64,000 bases of DNA from Leptolyngbya sp. FACHB-8. Its GTDB lineage: Bacteria > Cyanobacteriota > Cyanobacteriia > Elainellales > Elainellaceae. Within the stretch, counting starts at the first letter, position 1; every line of letters begins with the position of its first letter. The stretch covers positions 39,787-103,786 of the forward strand of contig NZ_JACJOO010000062.1 of assembly GCF_014695575.1 (NCBI RefSeq). The letters run 5' to 3'. This document shows, piece by piece, positions 26,248 through 38,400 of the stretch. A program made the translations under genes and the position numbers. The notes below the pieces were generated by a model, which was not told the DNA's origin, did not search any database, and was given only the letters and a program-made list of their open reading frames with translations.

Positions 26248-27531
26248 TCAATCAGGCTCACGGGTCAGCAGCACGGCCCCGTAGCGATAGGGCGAGAGAT
26301 ATTGGTTAGCCAAGGCCTGTAGGGTTTCCGGTTGCAGACTCATGATCCGCTCGGGATAAATCATCGACAATTCAGGCCGGGCTATGGTGCCATAGTAGCC
26401 ATACAAACCTGCCAGTTGACTGGAAGTTTCCGTTGAAAAGGCAAAGTCATTACACAACTGCCGCTGAATGCGGCGAAGTTCTTCAATGGAAACCAGGGTA
26501 CTGCTCAGTTGGGAGAGACGATCGCCAATCAACGCTTCTACTTGTCCTAAATACTGAGGCTCTAACCAGGCGGTAATTGTAAATAGACTAGAATCCCTTT
26601 GAAGCGAGAAGCTACTGCCAATATCCTGAACCAATTGCCGCTCTTCCCGCAGCTCCCGCACTAAGCGAGACGTGCGTCCCCCCGCCAGCAAAACTGACAA
26701 CAAGTCCAAACCATAGGCATCAGAGAGTTGATCCACACCCGGGCCAACCCAACCCAACATCAAACGAGCTAACTCCAGGCGGGGCAATTCCAGATGATTA
26801 CGACGAACGCCAATGAGCGGAGGCTCAGCTTCGACTATGGCTTGGGGCACCGCTTGAGGCGGTTCAAAACCAGCAAAAACCTCTTCTAGCAAAGCCAGCG
26901 TGGCATCCCGTGGAACATCTCCCACCAGTACAACCGTCAGGTTTTGAGGCTGATAGTGCGCCCGATGAAAAGCTCGCATCTCTTCAGGGAGCATGCGCAG
27001 CAGGTGATTGGGAGTACCCAGCACCGATCGCCCGTAGGGATGGGACTGAAAAACCAACTCTGAGAGCGCCTGGTAACCTAGCCAGTCGGGATCATCTTCT
27101 GCCTGGCGAATTTCCTCCAGCACCACATCGCGTTCCCGCTCAAACTCATCGTCGGGAATAGCCGCGTGGAGCAGCAGCTCTGCCAAACAGGGCAGCGTTG
27201 CAGGCAAATGAGCGGCTGTTGTATTAATAAAGAAGTGGGCGTAGTCGTGGCTGGTGGCCGCGTTCGTGACGCCGCCGTGGCTCTCAATCACATAGTCAAA
27301 ATAACCGGGGGGCATCTGGTCGGTGCCCTTGAAAATCATATGCTCTAGAAAGTGAGCCATGCCAGACCAGGCATCCGGTTCGGCGATCGCCCCGGCTTTG
27401 GCCCATACATCTACCGTCACCACAGGGGATGGCGTTTGTTGAAAAATTACCGTCAGACCATTTCGCAGGGTGTAGGTTTCTGCGGGAAACGGAGTGACGT
27501 AACGACGGGTTGATAAGTCTGCGAGTGTCAA
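26248..27531 (-). CDS. M16 zinc metallopeptidase, catalytic subunit
   Basis: A 427-residue M16B peptidase similar to processing peptidases. The inverted zinc motif HFLEH is at residues 60-64 and the third ligand Glu is near 140 in RDVVLEEIRQAEDD. The C-terminal half has the Arg-Tyr-type substrate-binding region ending YLSPYRYGAVL. It degrades peptides, and in cyanobacteria it may process transit-like or antimicrobial peptides, which is inference. It is transcribed ahead of the zinc-less partner. Its start overlaps the early open frame of the divergent methyltransferase, so the promoters probably lie inside or between the 5' ends. Confidence 0.94.
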   Translation of the reverse strand: MTLADLSTRRYVTPFPAETYTLRNGLTVIFQQTPSPVVTVDVWAKAGAIAEPDAWSGMAHFLEHMIFKGTDQMPPGYFDYVIESHGGVTNAATSHDYAHFFINTTAAHLPATLPCLAELLLHAAIPDDEFERERDVVLEEIRQAEDDPDWLGYQALSELVFQSHPYGRSVLGTPNHLLRMLPEEMRAFHRAHYQPQNLTVVLVGDVPRDATLALLEEVFAGFEPPQAVPQAIVEAEPPLIGVRRNHLELPRLELARLMLGWVGPGVDQLSDAYGLDLLSVLLAGGRTSRLVRELREERQLVQDIGSSFSLQRDSSLFTITAWLEPQYLGQVEALIGDRLSQLSSTLVSIEELRRIQRQLCNDFAFSTETSSQLAGLYGYYGTIARPELSMIYPERIMSLQPETLQALANQYLSPYRYGAVLLTREPD

Positions 27532-27632
27532 GTCCAGGTCTGGTTCTGGTTATTTTTGTAATAGTAGCGTGTTTTTGGAGTGTGAGGGGCATCCTCACAG
27601 AAAGAGCCTTTATCCCTTGGGTAGATCGACTG

Positions 27633-28979
27633 ATGACAGCGAAGCCAACCACTCCCAACCCTTTGACCCTGGAGCAAATGCGGCAGCAGTTTGACGCGGC
27701 CCCATACCCTAGAATTCCGCCCGAAGCCACCCCCGAAGGCAAGTACAACGATCTGTTTGTCAATAACATCGTGACGCCGTTTTACTTGCGCGATCGCCGG
27801 GTTGTTGATACCCAAGGTACGCTGATTTTAGATGCTGGATGTGGAACGGGTTACAAGGCATTGGTGTTGGCGATCGCCAATCCCGGAGCCAAAATCGTTG
27901 GGATTGATCTGTCAGAAAAATCCATCGATTTAGCTAAAAAACGGTTGGAATTCCACAAATTTGAAAATGTTGAATTCCACGCCATGTCGATCTACGACAT
28001 CGCCGATTTAGGTCTGAAGTTTGACTACATCAACTGCGATGAAGTGCTGTATTTACTGCCTGATCCCTTAGGCGCATTTCAGGCATTACGCCGTGTGTTG
28101 TCACCGGGTGGCATTCTTCGGGCTAATCTGCATAGCCAATTGCAGCGGTTGGTTTATTACCGTGCTCAGGAGATGTTCCGTATGTTTGGGTTGATGGATG
28201 AGGCCCCCACAGAAGAGCATCGCCAAACGGTCATTGCCACTATGAAGAACTTGAAGGTGAACGTTGACCTGCGAGCACGGGGATGGGTTTCCAGTTGTGA
28301 ACAGGACAACGACGATGGGCGAGAGCAGATCTTTGCCAATTTCCTGCTGTCTGGCGATCAAGGTTTTACGATTCCTGAGCTGTTCGACATGCTGGAGCAA
28401 TCCGATTTAGAATTCCTCAGCATGCTGAACTGGCGACAGTGGGATGTGCAAGAGCTGTTTCAGAATGTCGACGAGTTGCCCGGCATGATTGGTATGGCCC
28501 TGGCAATGGCTAGTCCAGCCGAGCAGTTACGCCTGTACGAATTGCTCAACCCCGTTCATCGGCTCTTTGACTTTTGGTGCTATTCCACAGACACTCCTGA
28601 TCCCGATCGTCCGGTTGAAGAATGGAGCGATGAGGACTGGCAAACGGCACGAGTGCATCTGCATCCTCAATTGCGCAGCAATGACGCGAAAGGCGAATTA
28701 CTAAAATCCTTAGAAAATCAACAACCGTTTGATTTCGCTCAACTAATCGATTTACCGGCCAGAAGCGCTATCCCTGTAGATGGCATAGTAGCTGCTACCC
28801 TACTAAGCCTATGGGATGGCCCCCAGCCAATCCAGGCTCTCGTACAACGCTATAAGACACTTCATCCGGTTCACCCTGTGAGTTTGGTTCCCTTAACGGA
28901 TGCTGAAGCATTTCAGGCTGTGCAAAATGCGCTCACCTACCTGGAACCATTCCTGTACGTCCTTTTAGAACGCCAGTAA
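27633..28979 (+). CDS. Class I SAM-dependent methyltransferase of unknown substrate
   Basis: A 448-residue protein with a Rossmann methyltransferase core at about residues 60-200. SAM motif I is LILDAGCGTGYKALVLA, followed by IVGIDLSEKSIDLAKKR and the post-motif LSPGGILRANLHS. The N-terminal RQQFDAAPYPRIPPEATPEG and the long C-terminal region (about 220-448) are found in a cyanobacterial family whose substrate I do not know. The open frame extends 41 codons upstream into the M16 gene, but the ATG at 27633 (MTAKPTTPNP) gives the conserved start. The C-terminal half may recognise the substrate. Confidence 0.88.
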   Translation: MTAKPTTPNPLTLEQMRQQFDAAPYPRIPPEATPEGKYNDLFVNNIVTPFYLRDRRVVDTQGTLILDAGCGTGYKALVLAIANPGAKIVGIDLSEKSIDLAKKRLEFHKFENVEFHAMSIYDIADLGLKFDYINCDEVLYLLPDPLGAFQALRRVLSPGGILRANLHSQLQRLVYYRAQEMFRMFGLMDEAPTEEHRQTVIATMKNLKVNVDLRARGWVSSCEQDNDDGREQIFANFLLSGDQGFTIPELFDMLEQSDLEFLSMLNWRQWDVQELFQNVDELPGMIGMALAMASPAEQLRLYELLNPVHRLFDFWCYSTDTPDPDRPVEEWSDEDWQTARVHLHPQLRSNDAKGELLKSLENQQPFDFAQLIDLPARSAIPVDGIVAATLLSLWDGPQPIQALVQRYKTLHPVHPVSLVPLTDAEAFQAVQNALTYLEPFLYVLLERQ

Positions 28980-29038
28980 TCGCCTGTGTTACCGCTACGC
29001 TCAATATCTATGCAGCAAACGTTCCCATATGCTGTTTA

Positions 29039-29075
29039 TTTTTGAAAAGCCGTGCGCCGTGCGGCTTTTCAAAAA
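29039..29075. repeat. Family C hairpin, copy C1
   Basis: tttttgaaaagccgtgc pairs with gtgcggcttttcaaaaa (17 bp including two G-U pairs) with a gcc triloop. It lies next to element A2, as C2 lies next to A3. Confidence 0.7.
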
Positions 29076-29082
29076 CTGATTT

Positions 29083-29210
29083 AACCTCAGTTCGGGTTAA
29101 GGGCTTTTTCGAGTGCCGCGCGAAGCGCGGCACTCGAAAAAGCCCATTATTGCGTGCGCATCGCGCACGCAATAATGGGCGGTTCGGCTTATCCCGAGCT
29201 GACGTTGATT
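29083..29210. repeat. Family A palindromic element, copy A2
   Basis: The left end is aacctcagttcgggttaa (29083-29100) and the inverted right end is ttatcccgagctgacgtt. Hairpin 1 has 21-bp perfect arms at 29101-29121 and 29125-29145 with a gaa triloop. Hairpin 2 has 17-bp perfect arms at 29143-29159 and 29163-29179 with an atc triloop. The two hairpins share three boundary bases. It sits between converging genes. Confidence 0.85.
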
Positions 29211-29229
29211 TATGCAGAAGATCTACTGT

Positions 29230-29324
29230 TATAGCGGCGTGCAAATGCGTTAAGTACAAAAACGGTGGTGTAGGGCGCTTCGCGCCCTACACCACCGTAC
29301 TGAATCAACACGCAAAGCGCTATA
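29230..29324. repeat. Family B palindromic element, copy B2
   Basis: The ends are tatagcggcgtgcaaatgcg and, inverted, aacacgcaaagcgctata. The central hairpin has 16-bp perfect arms (29263-29278 and 29282-29297) with a ttc triloop. It aligns over its length with B1. Confidence 0.75.
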
Positions 29325-29333
29325 TAGGACAAA

Positions 29334-29368
29334 AAGAGAGGGTAGGTGCTTGATACCTGCCCTCTCTT
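29334..29368 (-). terminator. Terminator of the giant adhesin gene
   Basis: aagagagggtaggt pairs with acctgccctctctt. On the minus strand the stem is followed by TTTTTGTCC, 40 bases after the stop codon. Confidence 0.85.
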
Positions 29369-29408
29369 CGTCTTAATCAGAATGGTTATGAGTCTCGTTG
29401 ATAGCCCA

Positions 29409-32400
29409 TCAAGCGGTGATAGAGATATCAGTATTGTTCATGGCAGCGGCACCCTGCAAACGAACAATGAACGTTTGAGCCGTTGCCCCATTGCCATCCG
29501 GGTCAAAGAATAGATTGCCGGTTGAACGATTGTAGATAAACCGCTGACGAGCAGTGCGGGCAGAGGTTCCGAAGGTAAGTTGTGCGGTAGGCAGCTGGCC
29601 TACACGCAACGTATTCGTCACCGAAGCCGGAATCAAGGTTTGTAGCGTCCGCAGCGATATCTGCATGACATCCTTGGCCGAGTTGAAATCTTGAATAACA
29701 TCACCTCGTGAGTTTGTTACTGCGGAGAGTATAAAGCGATCGCTACCCCCACCGCCATTCAGCACATCTCGGCCAATTCCTCCAGTTAATTGGTCATTGC
29801 CGGTGCCACCTAACAAAGTGTCAACGCCACGACCACCCACCAGTATGTCATTTCCCCCACGACCGTCCAGGCGGTTAACAGAGGCATTTCCAGTAATACG
29901 GTTGGTTACTGCATTGCCAAAACCATTCCGGGCTGAGCCGAGCAAAATTAGGTTTTCCTGGTTCGGGATTAGGCTGTAATTCACACTCGACTGAATTTGG
30001 TCGGTTCCCTCATTCACTGTCTCGACCACCACATCCAGCAGGCTGTCCACGATATAGACGTCGTTGCCAGCCCCGCCCCCGAGGGTGTCATTGCCAGCGC
30101 CACCATTCAACGTGTCGTTGTCGGCTCCGCCCCTGAGGGTGTCATTTCCAATGCCGCCATCCAACGTGTCGTTGCCAACTTCACCGCTAAGGGTGTCGTT
30201 GCCAGCGCCACCATTCAACGTGTCGTTGCCGGCTCCGCCCCCGAGGGTGTCATCCCCAGTGCCGCCATCCAACGTGTCGTTACTAGCTTCACCACCAAGG
30301 GTGTCATTCCCGGCTCCACCATCCAACGTGTCACTGCCAGCTCCGCCCGTCAGATCATCATCCCCACCTAAACCGCTGAGGCTAGCGCTACCCTCACCAC
30401 CAACAAACACATCATTGCGAACATTACTACCGAGCATCTGGGAGGTTCCCTGGAAGCCCGTTAAATCAAAGTTCTCAAAGTTGAAAATCTGGGTTTCAGG
30501 ATCGATGCCTGTTACCTGGTTAGTCGCCAATCCAACATTCACCGCCAGGCTACCCGTCCCGCTGGAGATATGTAGCGTATCAACACCTTCTCCACCATCC
30601 AGGCGATCGTCCTGTTGCAAGTTTTCTAGCGTCGAGGTCACCAGGTCGTCACCGGCCAACGCCGTCAACAGATCCGTACGAGCTGTAGTGATGAGCGAGG
30701 GATCATCTCCAGCCGTTCCCTGAATAGGATTCGTCAAGGAGGGAATTAGCTGCGTGGTAACCGACGTATTGGTATTTACCCCGTCATCCAACACAAACAC
30801 CAGCGTGCGTGGGTCATCGCCAGGAACACTAATGGTGTTGTTGTAGGTAACCGTCTTGAGAACTTTCAGGTAGTCTGCCAAAGAGGCATTACCCGTTAAT
30901 GTGAGTGCCCCTGTTGCTTCATAGGTAGCCCGAATATTCGTACCGCTCACATCAACCATCAGTACTTCATCTGGCGTGTTAAGCGGATTGGAGATCGCAA
31001 CCAGAGCTGAAACTAAATTGGTACTATCACTGTCCGTCAAGGTTGCAGCATCAGACACCACTCGCACGGGTATTCCAGGGGTGAAGGGAGCCGTATAGTT
31101 GACTCCGGTTTCAGCACCATTCAGATCCAGCACGGGAGCATTGGCATTACCAGCATTGTCTTGGCGATCGAGTACCGTGATGGTAAAAGTGTTGTCAATG
31201 CTATTGCCCTGGAGATCCGTCGCCCTCACCTGGACACTGTAGTTTGCCTTAGTTTCAAAATCAGGTGACGCAATAATGCGCAACTGATTACCCACAATTT
31301 GGAAGGCTGAGTTGTCATTCCCTTGCCCATCTACCAGGGTGTAGGTAATCGACTCACCTGGGTCTGGGTCAGCCGCCACGAGCGTACCAACAACACTGCC
31401 AGCGGGTACGTTCTCGGCAATGCTGGTGCTGCTTAAGGTGAGGTTGGTGGGTGCACTCGTTTCCTGGCGATCGAGCACCGTAATGGTAAATAGCTCTTCC
31501 CGGCTCAAGTTCCCACTATCCGTTGTGCGGATACGGATGGTGTAGGAGTTCTTGGTTTCGTAGTCGGGAATGGTAGTGATCTGAAGCGTGTTGTTGACAA
31601 TGGCAAAACTCGCCGTATCCAATCCGGGCTCGTCTACCAGGGTGTAGGTAAAGGTATCACCTGTGTCGAGGTCGCTGGTAATCAGGGTGCCAACCGTGCT
31701 ACCAGCAGGGGAGTTTTCGGCGATCGCCGTCGACGTCAGATTAATATCTGTCGGAGTTCGATTTTCGGGTAGGTCATTGACCGAGATGATGAAATCTTCG
31801 TCGTAGGTCAGCCCGTTTGGATCTTGTACCCGCACCTTGATGCGGTACAGAGATTTGGTTTCATAGTCTGGGCGAACCGCCATCTGCAGTTCATTCCCCA
31901 CAATGCTGAAGGCACTAGTGTCATAGCCCGCAGCATTCACCAGGCTAAACGTGAATCCATTATTGCCATCGGGGTCAGTGGCACTCAAAGTACCGACCAC
32001 AGCACCAGGATTGACATTCTCATCAATGCGATTTGCACTTAAGGCAATATCGTTAGGAGGCAAGCCCTCAGATAAGTTATTCACAGTTATCGTCACCACT
32101 TCATCGTACGTGTTGTTACCTTGATCCGTAGCGCGCAGGCGAATACTATAGCTCGACCTGGTTTCGAAGTCAGGCGAGGCATTGATCCGCAATCGGTTGC
32201 CGACAATCGTAAACGCACCATTATTTGCGTCCCCATCTCCCGGCACTAACGAAAAAGTGAGGCTGTCGTTGGGTTCAGCATCAACACCTCTAAGGGTTGC
32301 AACTTCAGTACCTGCGACAACATTCTCATTGACCGCAGTACTACTTAAGATGATGTCCGTTGGAGCCAACTCATAAACAATATCCGTGACGTTGATGGTT

Positions 32401-35400
32401 AACGTCTTATCAAAAAAGTTCCCGCCCTGATCGGTCGCGCGTAAGGTGATATTGTAGCTAGATTTTGCTTCAAAGTTGGGAGAGGCATTAATCTTCAACT
32501 GCGTTCCGGTCAGGGTAAATGCACCATTGTCACCAACACTAGTTAGCAAGCTAAAGGTGAGACTGTCTCCTGCATTCGTTTCTGGATCGTCTCCCGAAAC
32601 TGTGCCAACGACGGTACCGGGAGGGACATTCTCCAATACAGATGTAGGCGTCAGGGCAATATTCGTTGGAGCCAACTCATACGCAACGTTGGTGACGTTA
32701 ATAGTAAACGTCTCCTCATAAGTGTTATTGCCCCGATCGGTTGCTCTCAGGCGAATACTATAGCTGGGTCTTGTTTCAAAGTCAGCAGAACCCTTGAGAA
32801 CAAGCTGGTTGTTAACAATGTTGAAATCTCCATTGTTCAAATCGCCAGGTACGAGACTAAAAGTCAGAGTATCCCCCGTATCCGGATCGACACCCGTAAT
32901 CGTCCCAATAACGGCATTCGCACCAGCATTTTCAGCAACCGTTGTCGAGCTCAAGAGAATATCCGTTGGTAGCCGATCAAACGGATTATCGGTAACCGAG
33001 ATGGTGAATTCCTTATCAAAGGTATTCGAGCCTATATCCGTAGCTCGTAGGAGGATACGATAGCTTGACTTCATCTCAAAATCAGCAGAGGCATTGATAA
33101 CCAGCTGATTATTGACGATGCTAAAGTCTCTGTTATCGAAAGAACCAGACACCAAACTGAATGTTAGAGAATCACCAGGTTCAGGGTCGGTACCGGTAAT
33201 CGTTCCAACTACGGCATTTGCACCTGCATTCTCAGCAATCGTCGTAGAACTGAGGGAAATTCCGGTTGGTGAAACATCAAACAAGTTATTCACCGTTACG
33301 GTGAAGTCTTGGTCGTAGGTGTTGCCGCCCCTATCCGTTGCTCGCACCCGAATACTATACGTGGGCTTTGTTTCAAAGTTAGGAGACTCAGCAATCTGAA
33401 GGTTGCCATTTGTCAGCGTAAAGGCGGCATTGTCCCCAAAGTTAGTCACCAGGCTATAGGTCAGGATGTCTCCGGGTTCGGGGTCCGTGCCTTCTACGGT
33501 ACCCACCGAGCTACCTATGGGTTGGTTTTCTGTGATGCTTGTGCCAACCAATCTCAGCTCTGTAGGACGCAGATCGAACAAGTTATTCACCTGAATGGTG
33601 AATTCCTTATCAAACGTGTTATTGCCCGCATCGGCTACCCGCAGGAGAATCCTGTAGCTGCTTCTCGTCTCAAAGTCCGGAGAGGCATTAATTTGCAGTT
33701 TATTACCGACAACGGTAAAGGATGCATTATCCAAAGAATTGGGTACGAGACTGAAGGTGAAGCTATCCCCTACATCGGGGTCAACAGCACCGAGGGTGGC
33801 GATCGCCGTATTCGCTCCCACGTTCTCATTCACCGTTGTTGAGTCTAGGGTGATGTCAGTGGGGCTTTGCTCAGAGAGGCGATCGTTGACGGCAATGGTA
33901 AATACCTGATCATAGATATTTCCCCCTCGATCCGTTGCCCGCAGGTTGATGGTGTAACTCGTCTTGTTTTCATAGTCTGGCGAAACCAGAATTTGCAATT
34001 GGTTGCCTACCACTGCAAAGCTGGCATTATCATTGGTACCGCCCGATGGGAGACTGAAGGTCAAGGCGTCGCCCTTTGCCAACTCTGGGTCAAGGCCTGT
34101 AATCGTTCCAACTACCGTATTGATGGGCGCATTCTCATTCACGGTAGTCCCACTCAGCGTAATGCTGGTCGGAGCATCCTCAAACAGGTCATTCACCGAG
34201 ATGGTGAAGTTCTGTTCGTAGGTGTTGTTTCCTGCATCCGTTACTTTCAAACGGATGTTGTAGCTCGGCTTTACTTCAAAGTCGGGGCGAGTCGTGATGA
34301 CAAGCTGATTTCCGTTGACGCTGAAAAAGGCATTGTCACCCGTGTTGTCTGCCAGACTGTAGGTCAGCGTATCTCCCGCTGTTGTTTCAGGATCCGTTCC
34401 CGTAATGGTAGCGACGGGCGTGTTTACTGCCACATTCTCATCCACACGGGTTTTATCGAGAGACAGTCCCGTCGGTGCAACCTCAAACTGCACATCGGTA
34501 ACATTGATGGTGAAATCTTCCGTGTAGGTGTTGTTCCCCCGATCCGTCGCCACAATACGAATGCTGTAACTAGACTTCGACTCGTAGTTGGGAGAACCAA
34601 CAATTTTGAGTTCCCCGTTCACTAGAGTAAAGGCAGCGTTATCCCCAAATTCGGGGGCCAGAGTAAAGGTGAGGGCATCTCCTCCATCCCCAACTTCCAC
34701 ATCCGTTCCTGTCACGGTAGCAACTGTCGACCCTGCTACTACATTCTCGACAACACTGGTTCTATCTAGCTGAATATCCGTCGGTGCCAGCTCGAACGGC
34801 GTATTGATGACGTTGATGGTGAACGTTTGGGTAAGGGTATTGCCCCCCAAATCTGTTGCCAGAATGTTGACGCTGTAGCTGGACTTCGCCTCGAAGTCAG
34901 GCGATGCAATCAGGTGAAGTTCTCCATTCACCAGAGTGAAGAGGTCGTTATCAGCCACTCCTGACTGCAAGCTAAAGGTCAGGCGATCGCCCTTAGCCGT
35001 TTCCGGATCAGCACCCGTTACAGCACCAATCAATGTATTAGGAGCCGCGTTCTCATTCACCGTATTCCCGCTCAGCGTAATGCTGGTCGGAGCATCCTCA
35101 AACAGATCATTCACCGAGATGGTGAAGTTCTGTTCGTAGGTGTTGTTTCCTGCATCCGTTACTTTCAAACGGATGTTGTAGCTCGGCTTCGCTTCAAAGT
35201 CGGGGCGACTCGTGATGATAAGCTGATTCCCGTTGACGCTGAAAAAGGCGTTGTCACCCGTGTTGTCTGCCAGACTGTAGGTCAGCGTATCTCCCGCTGT
35301 TGTTTCAGGATCCGTTCCTGTAATAGTAGCGACCGGTGTATTCGCTGCTACATTCTCATCCACACGGGTTTTATCGAGAGACAGTCCCGTCGGTGCAACC

Positions 35401-38400
35401 TCAAACTGCACATCGGTGACATTGATGGTGAAATCTTCCGTGTAGGTGTTGTTCCCCCGATCCGTCGCCACAATACGAATGCTGTAGCTGGACTTCGACT
35501 CGTAGTTGGGAGAACTAACAATTTTGAGTTCCCCGTTCACTAGAGTAAAGGCAGCGTTATCCCCAAATTCGGGGGCCAGGGTAAAGGTGAGGGCATCTCC
35601 TCCATCCCCAACTTCCACATCCGTTCCTGTCACGGTAGCAACTGTCGACCCTGCTACTACATTCTCGACAACACTGGTTCTATCTAGCTGAATATCCGTC
35701 GGTGCCAGCTCGAACGGCGTATTGATGACGTTGATGGTGAACGTTTGGGTAAGGGTATTGCCTCCCAGATCCGTTGCCAGAATGTTGACGCTGTAGCTGG
35801 ACTTCACCTCGAAGTCAGGCGATGCAATCAGGTGAAGTTCTCCATTCACCAGAGTGAAGAGGTCGTTATCAGCCACTCCTGACTGCAAGCTAAAGGTCAG
35901 GCGATCGCCCTTAGCCGTTTCCGGATCAGCACCCGTTACAGCACCAATCAATGTATTAGGAGCCGCGTTCTCATTCACCGTATTCCCACTCAGCGTAATG
36001 CTGGTTGGAGCCTCTTCAAATAGGTCGGTTACCGAAATCGTGAAATCTTTGTCATACGTGTTGCTCGCCGCGTCTGTAACCCGTAATCGGATGCTATAGC
36101 TCGGCCTCACTTCGAAATCCGGTGAATCGTTAATTCGAAGTTTATCGTTGAGGATATTGAATAATGTATTATCACCAAAGTCAGGCGCGAGGCTGTAGGT
36201 CAGGCTCTCTCCCGCATCCGGGTCAAAGCCAGTGATAGTTGCGACAACCGTATTAGCCGGAACGTTCTCGTTGACATTGGTTGTGTCGAGACGCAGATCC
36301 GTAGGGCGAGACTCAAACGGAACGTCTGTAACGTTAATCGTCAATTCCTGTTCGGAGCTATTGTTACCTCGATCCGTCGCCTGTACAAGAATGCGATAGC
36401 TACTTTTAGTCTCGTAGTCAGGAGATGCAACAATCTTCAACTGGCCATTGACCAACGTAAAGGCGGAATTATCCAAAGCCCCATCTACCAGAGTAAAGGT
36501 GATGGAATCGCCATTCGCCGTCTCTGGGTCGGTTGCCGTTATGGTTCCTACAGCAGTACCAGCAGCAACATTCTCCACAACCGTCGAGGGGTCTAGATTA
36601 ATTGCTGTTGGAGCGATCTCAAACGGAACATCAACAACACTGATGGTGAAATCTTCGGTATAGGTTTTCCCACCCTGGTCCGTTGCTAGCACTCGAATGC
36701 TATAGCTCTGTTTATCCTCAAAATTGGGAGAGGTATTAATTTTGAGTTGCCCATCCGAGAGAGTAAAGGCTGCATTATCCCCAAACTCGGGCACCAAACT
36801 GAAAGTGAGAACATCACCCAAGGCTGTTTCAGGGTCAGAACCTGTCACATTCGCCACTAGTGTACCAACTGTGACATTCTCATTGACGCTCAGAGAATCT
36901 AGATTGATGTCCGTTGGCGGCAGTTCAAATCGATCATTGACATCAATAACAACGGCTTCTTCATAAATATTGCCGCCCTGGTCTATGACTTGTAAACGAA
37001 TTTTGTAACTGGATTTCGCTTCAAAGTCAGGTGATGTGCGAATTCTTAACTCATTATTGACGATTTGAAATGCTGCGTTGTCATCACTATCAACGCCTGG
37101 AACCAGGGAGAAAGTGAAGGAATCGCCGGGCTCTGAATCTTCCGCACCCAGGAGGGCAACCACCGTGTTACCAGGTACATTCTCATCCACAGTGAGGCTT
37201 GACAGCGTAATATCTGTGGGAGCAACTTCAAATGGCGAGTTGACAACACGAATTTCAAAAATCTCGTCGTAGGTATCGATCCCATCCGTTACCTGAACTT
37301 TGACTTTGTAGAAAGGCTTAAACTCAAAATTCGGTGTTTCTGTCAGCCTGAGTTCATTTCCGACAATTGTGAATGCCTCTGCATCAAGGCCAAGTCCACT
37401 GATCAGGGTGAAACTCAAGCCATCAGCGGTAGTATTGGGATCTTTTGCGCTTAGCGTACCAACCACAGTACCAACCGCAACGTTTTCATTCACAGCCGGC
37501 AGCCCCTGAATCAGGGCAACGGGCGCCAAATCAATATCAGTAGGAGCGTTGGCAGATGCTCGACCAAAACGCTGACCATAAACCCCATAGCTTAGGCTAG
37601 GATTGCTATCTTGTAGCGAGGACCAGACCACAACAAAATCTGATTCTGCGTCAATGGCTACCGATGGGTATTCTTGATTATTAAATGTGTAAGTATTGGC
37701 TCGGATTTCAGGTCCTTGAGCGGTCCCAAATTCGTTGTAGCGACGCACAACAACGGCCGTACCATTCGCGTCGCCTTCCTGTGATGTACCGGACCAGGAA
37801 ATAACAAAGGAATCTCCATCCCGTTCATAGGAAACGGTTGGGTAGTTTTGATCTCCAATAACGGTATCGTTGGCTCGCTGATCCGTTGCATCGAGGGCAT
37901 TACCACTACTATCAAATCGACGGTAATAGATACCATTTGCATTAGTATCTTGATTTGCGCTGGCCCAAGCTACAACAAAGTTGCCGTCTTGATCCATCGA
38001 AACACTTGGATTTCGCTGGTTGCTGTTGGTTTCAACATTAATTCTGAACTCATCCCCCACCGGGGCACCTGAAGCATCAAACCGTTGGCCATAAACTCCG
38101 TCACCGGAATCATCCTGGCCACTACTAGTCCAAACCACGACATAATTGCCGTTCTGAGCCATAGCAACACTGGAAAGTTGCTGATTGCCATCGGTCGTGG
38201 TGTTGAGAATGGTGTTAGTCCCAACCTGGGTGCCGTTGGTTGCTTCAAAACGGGCCGCATAAATATCGTTGCCACTTCCCCCACCGGTCCATGTGATGAC
38301 AAAATCGCCATCGGCATCCATAGCTACGCTGGGTTGATCTTCGTTGAAAGTTGTTGTGGCTACTTGGATCTCCGTACCTAGAGGAACACCTGTTCGGCTG

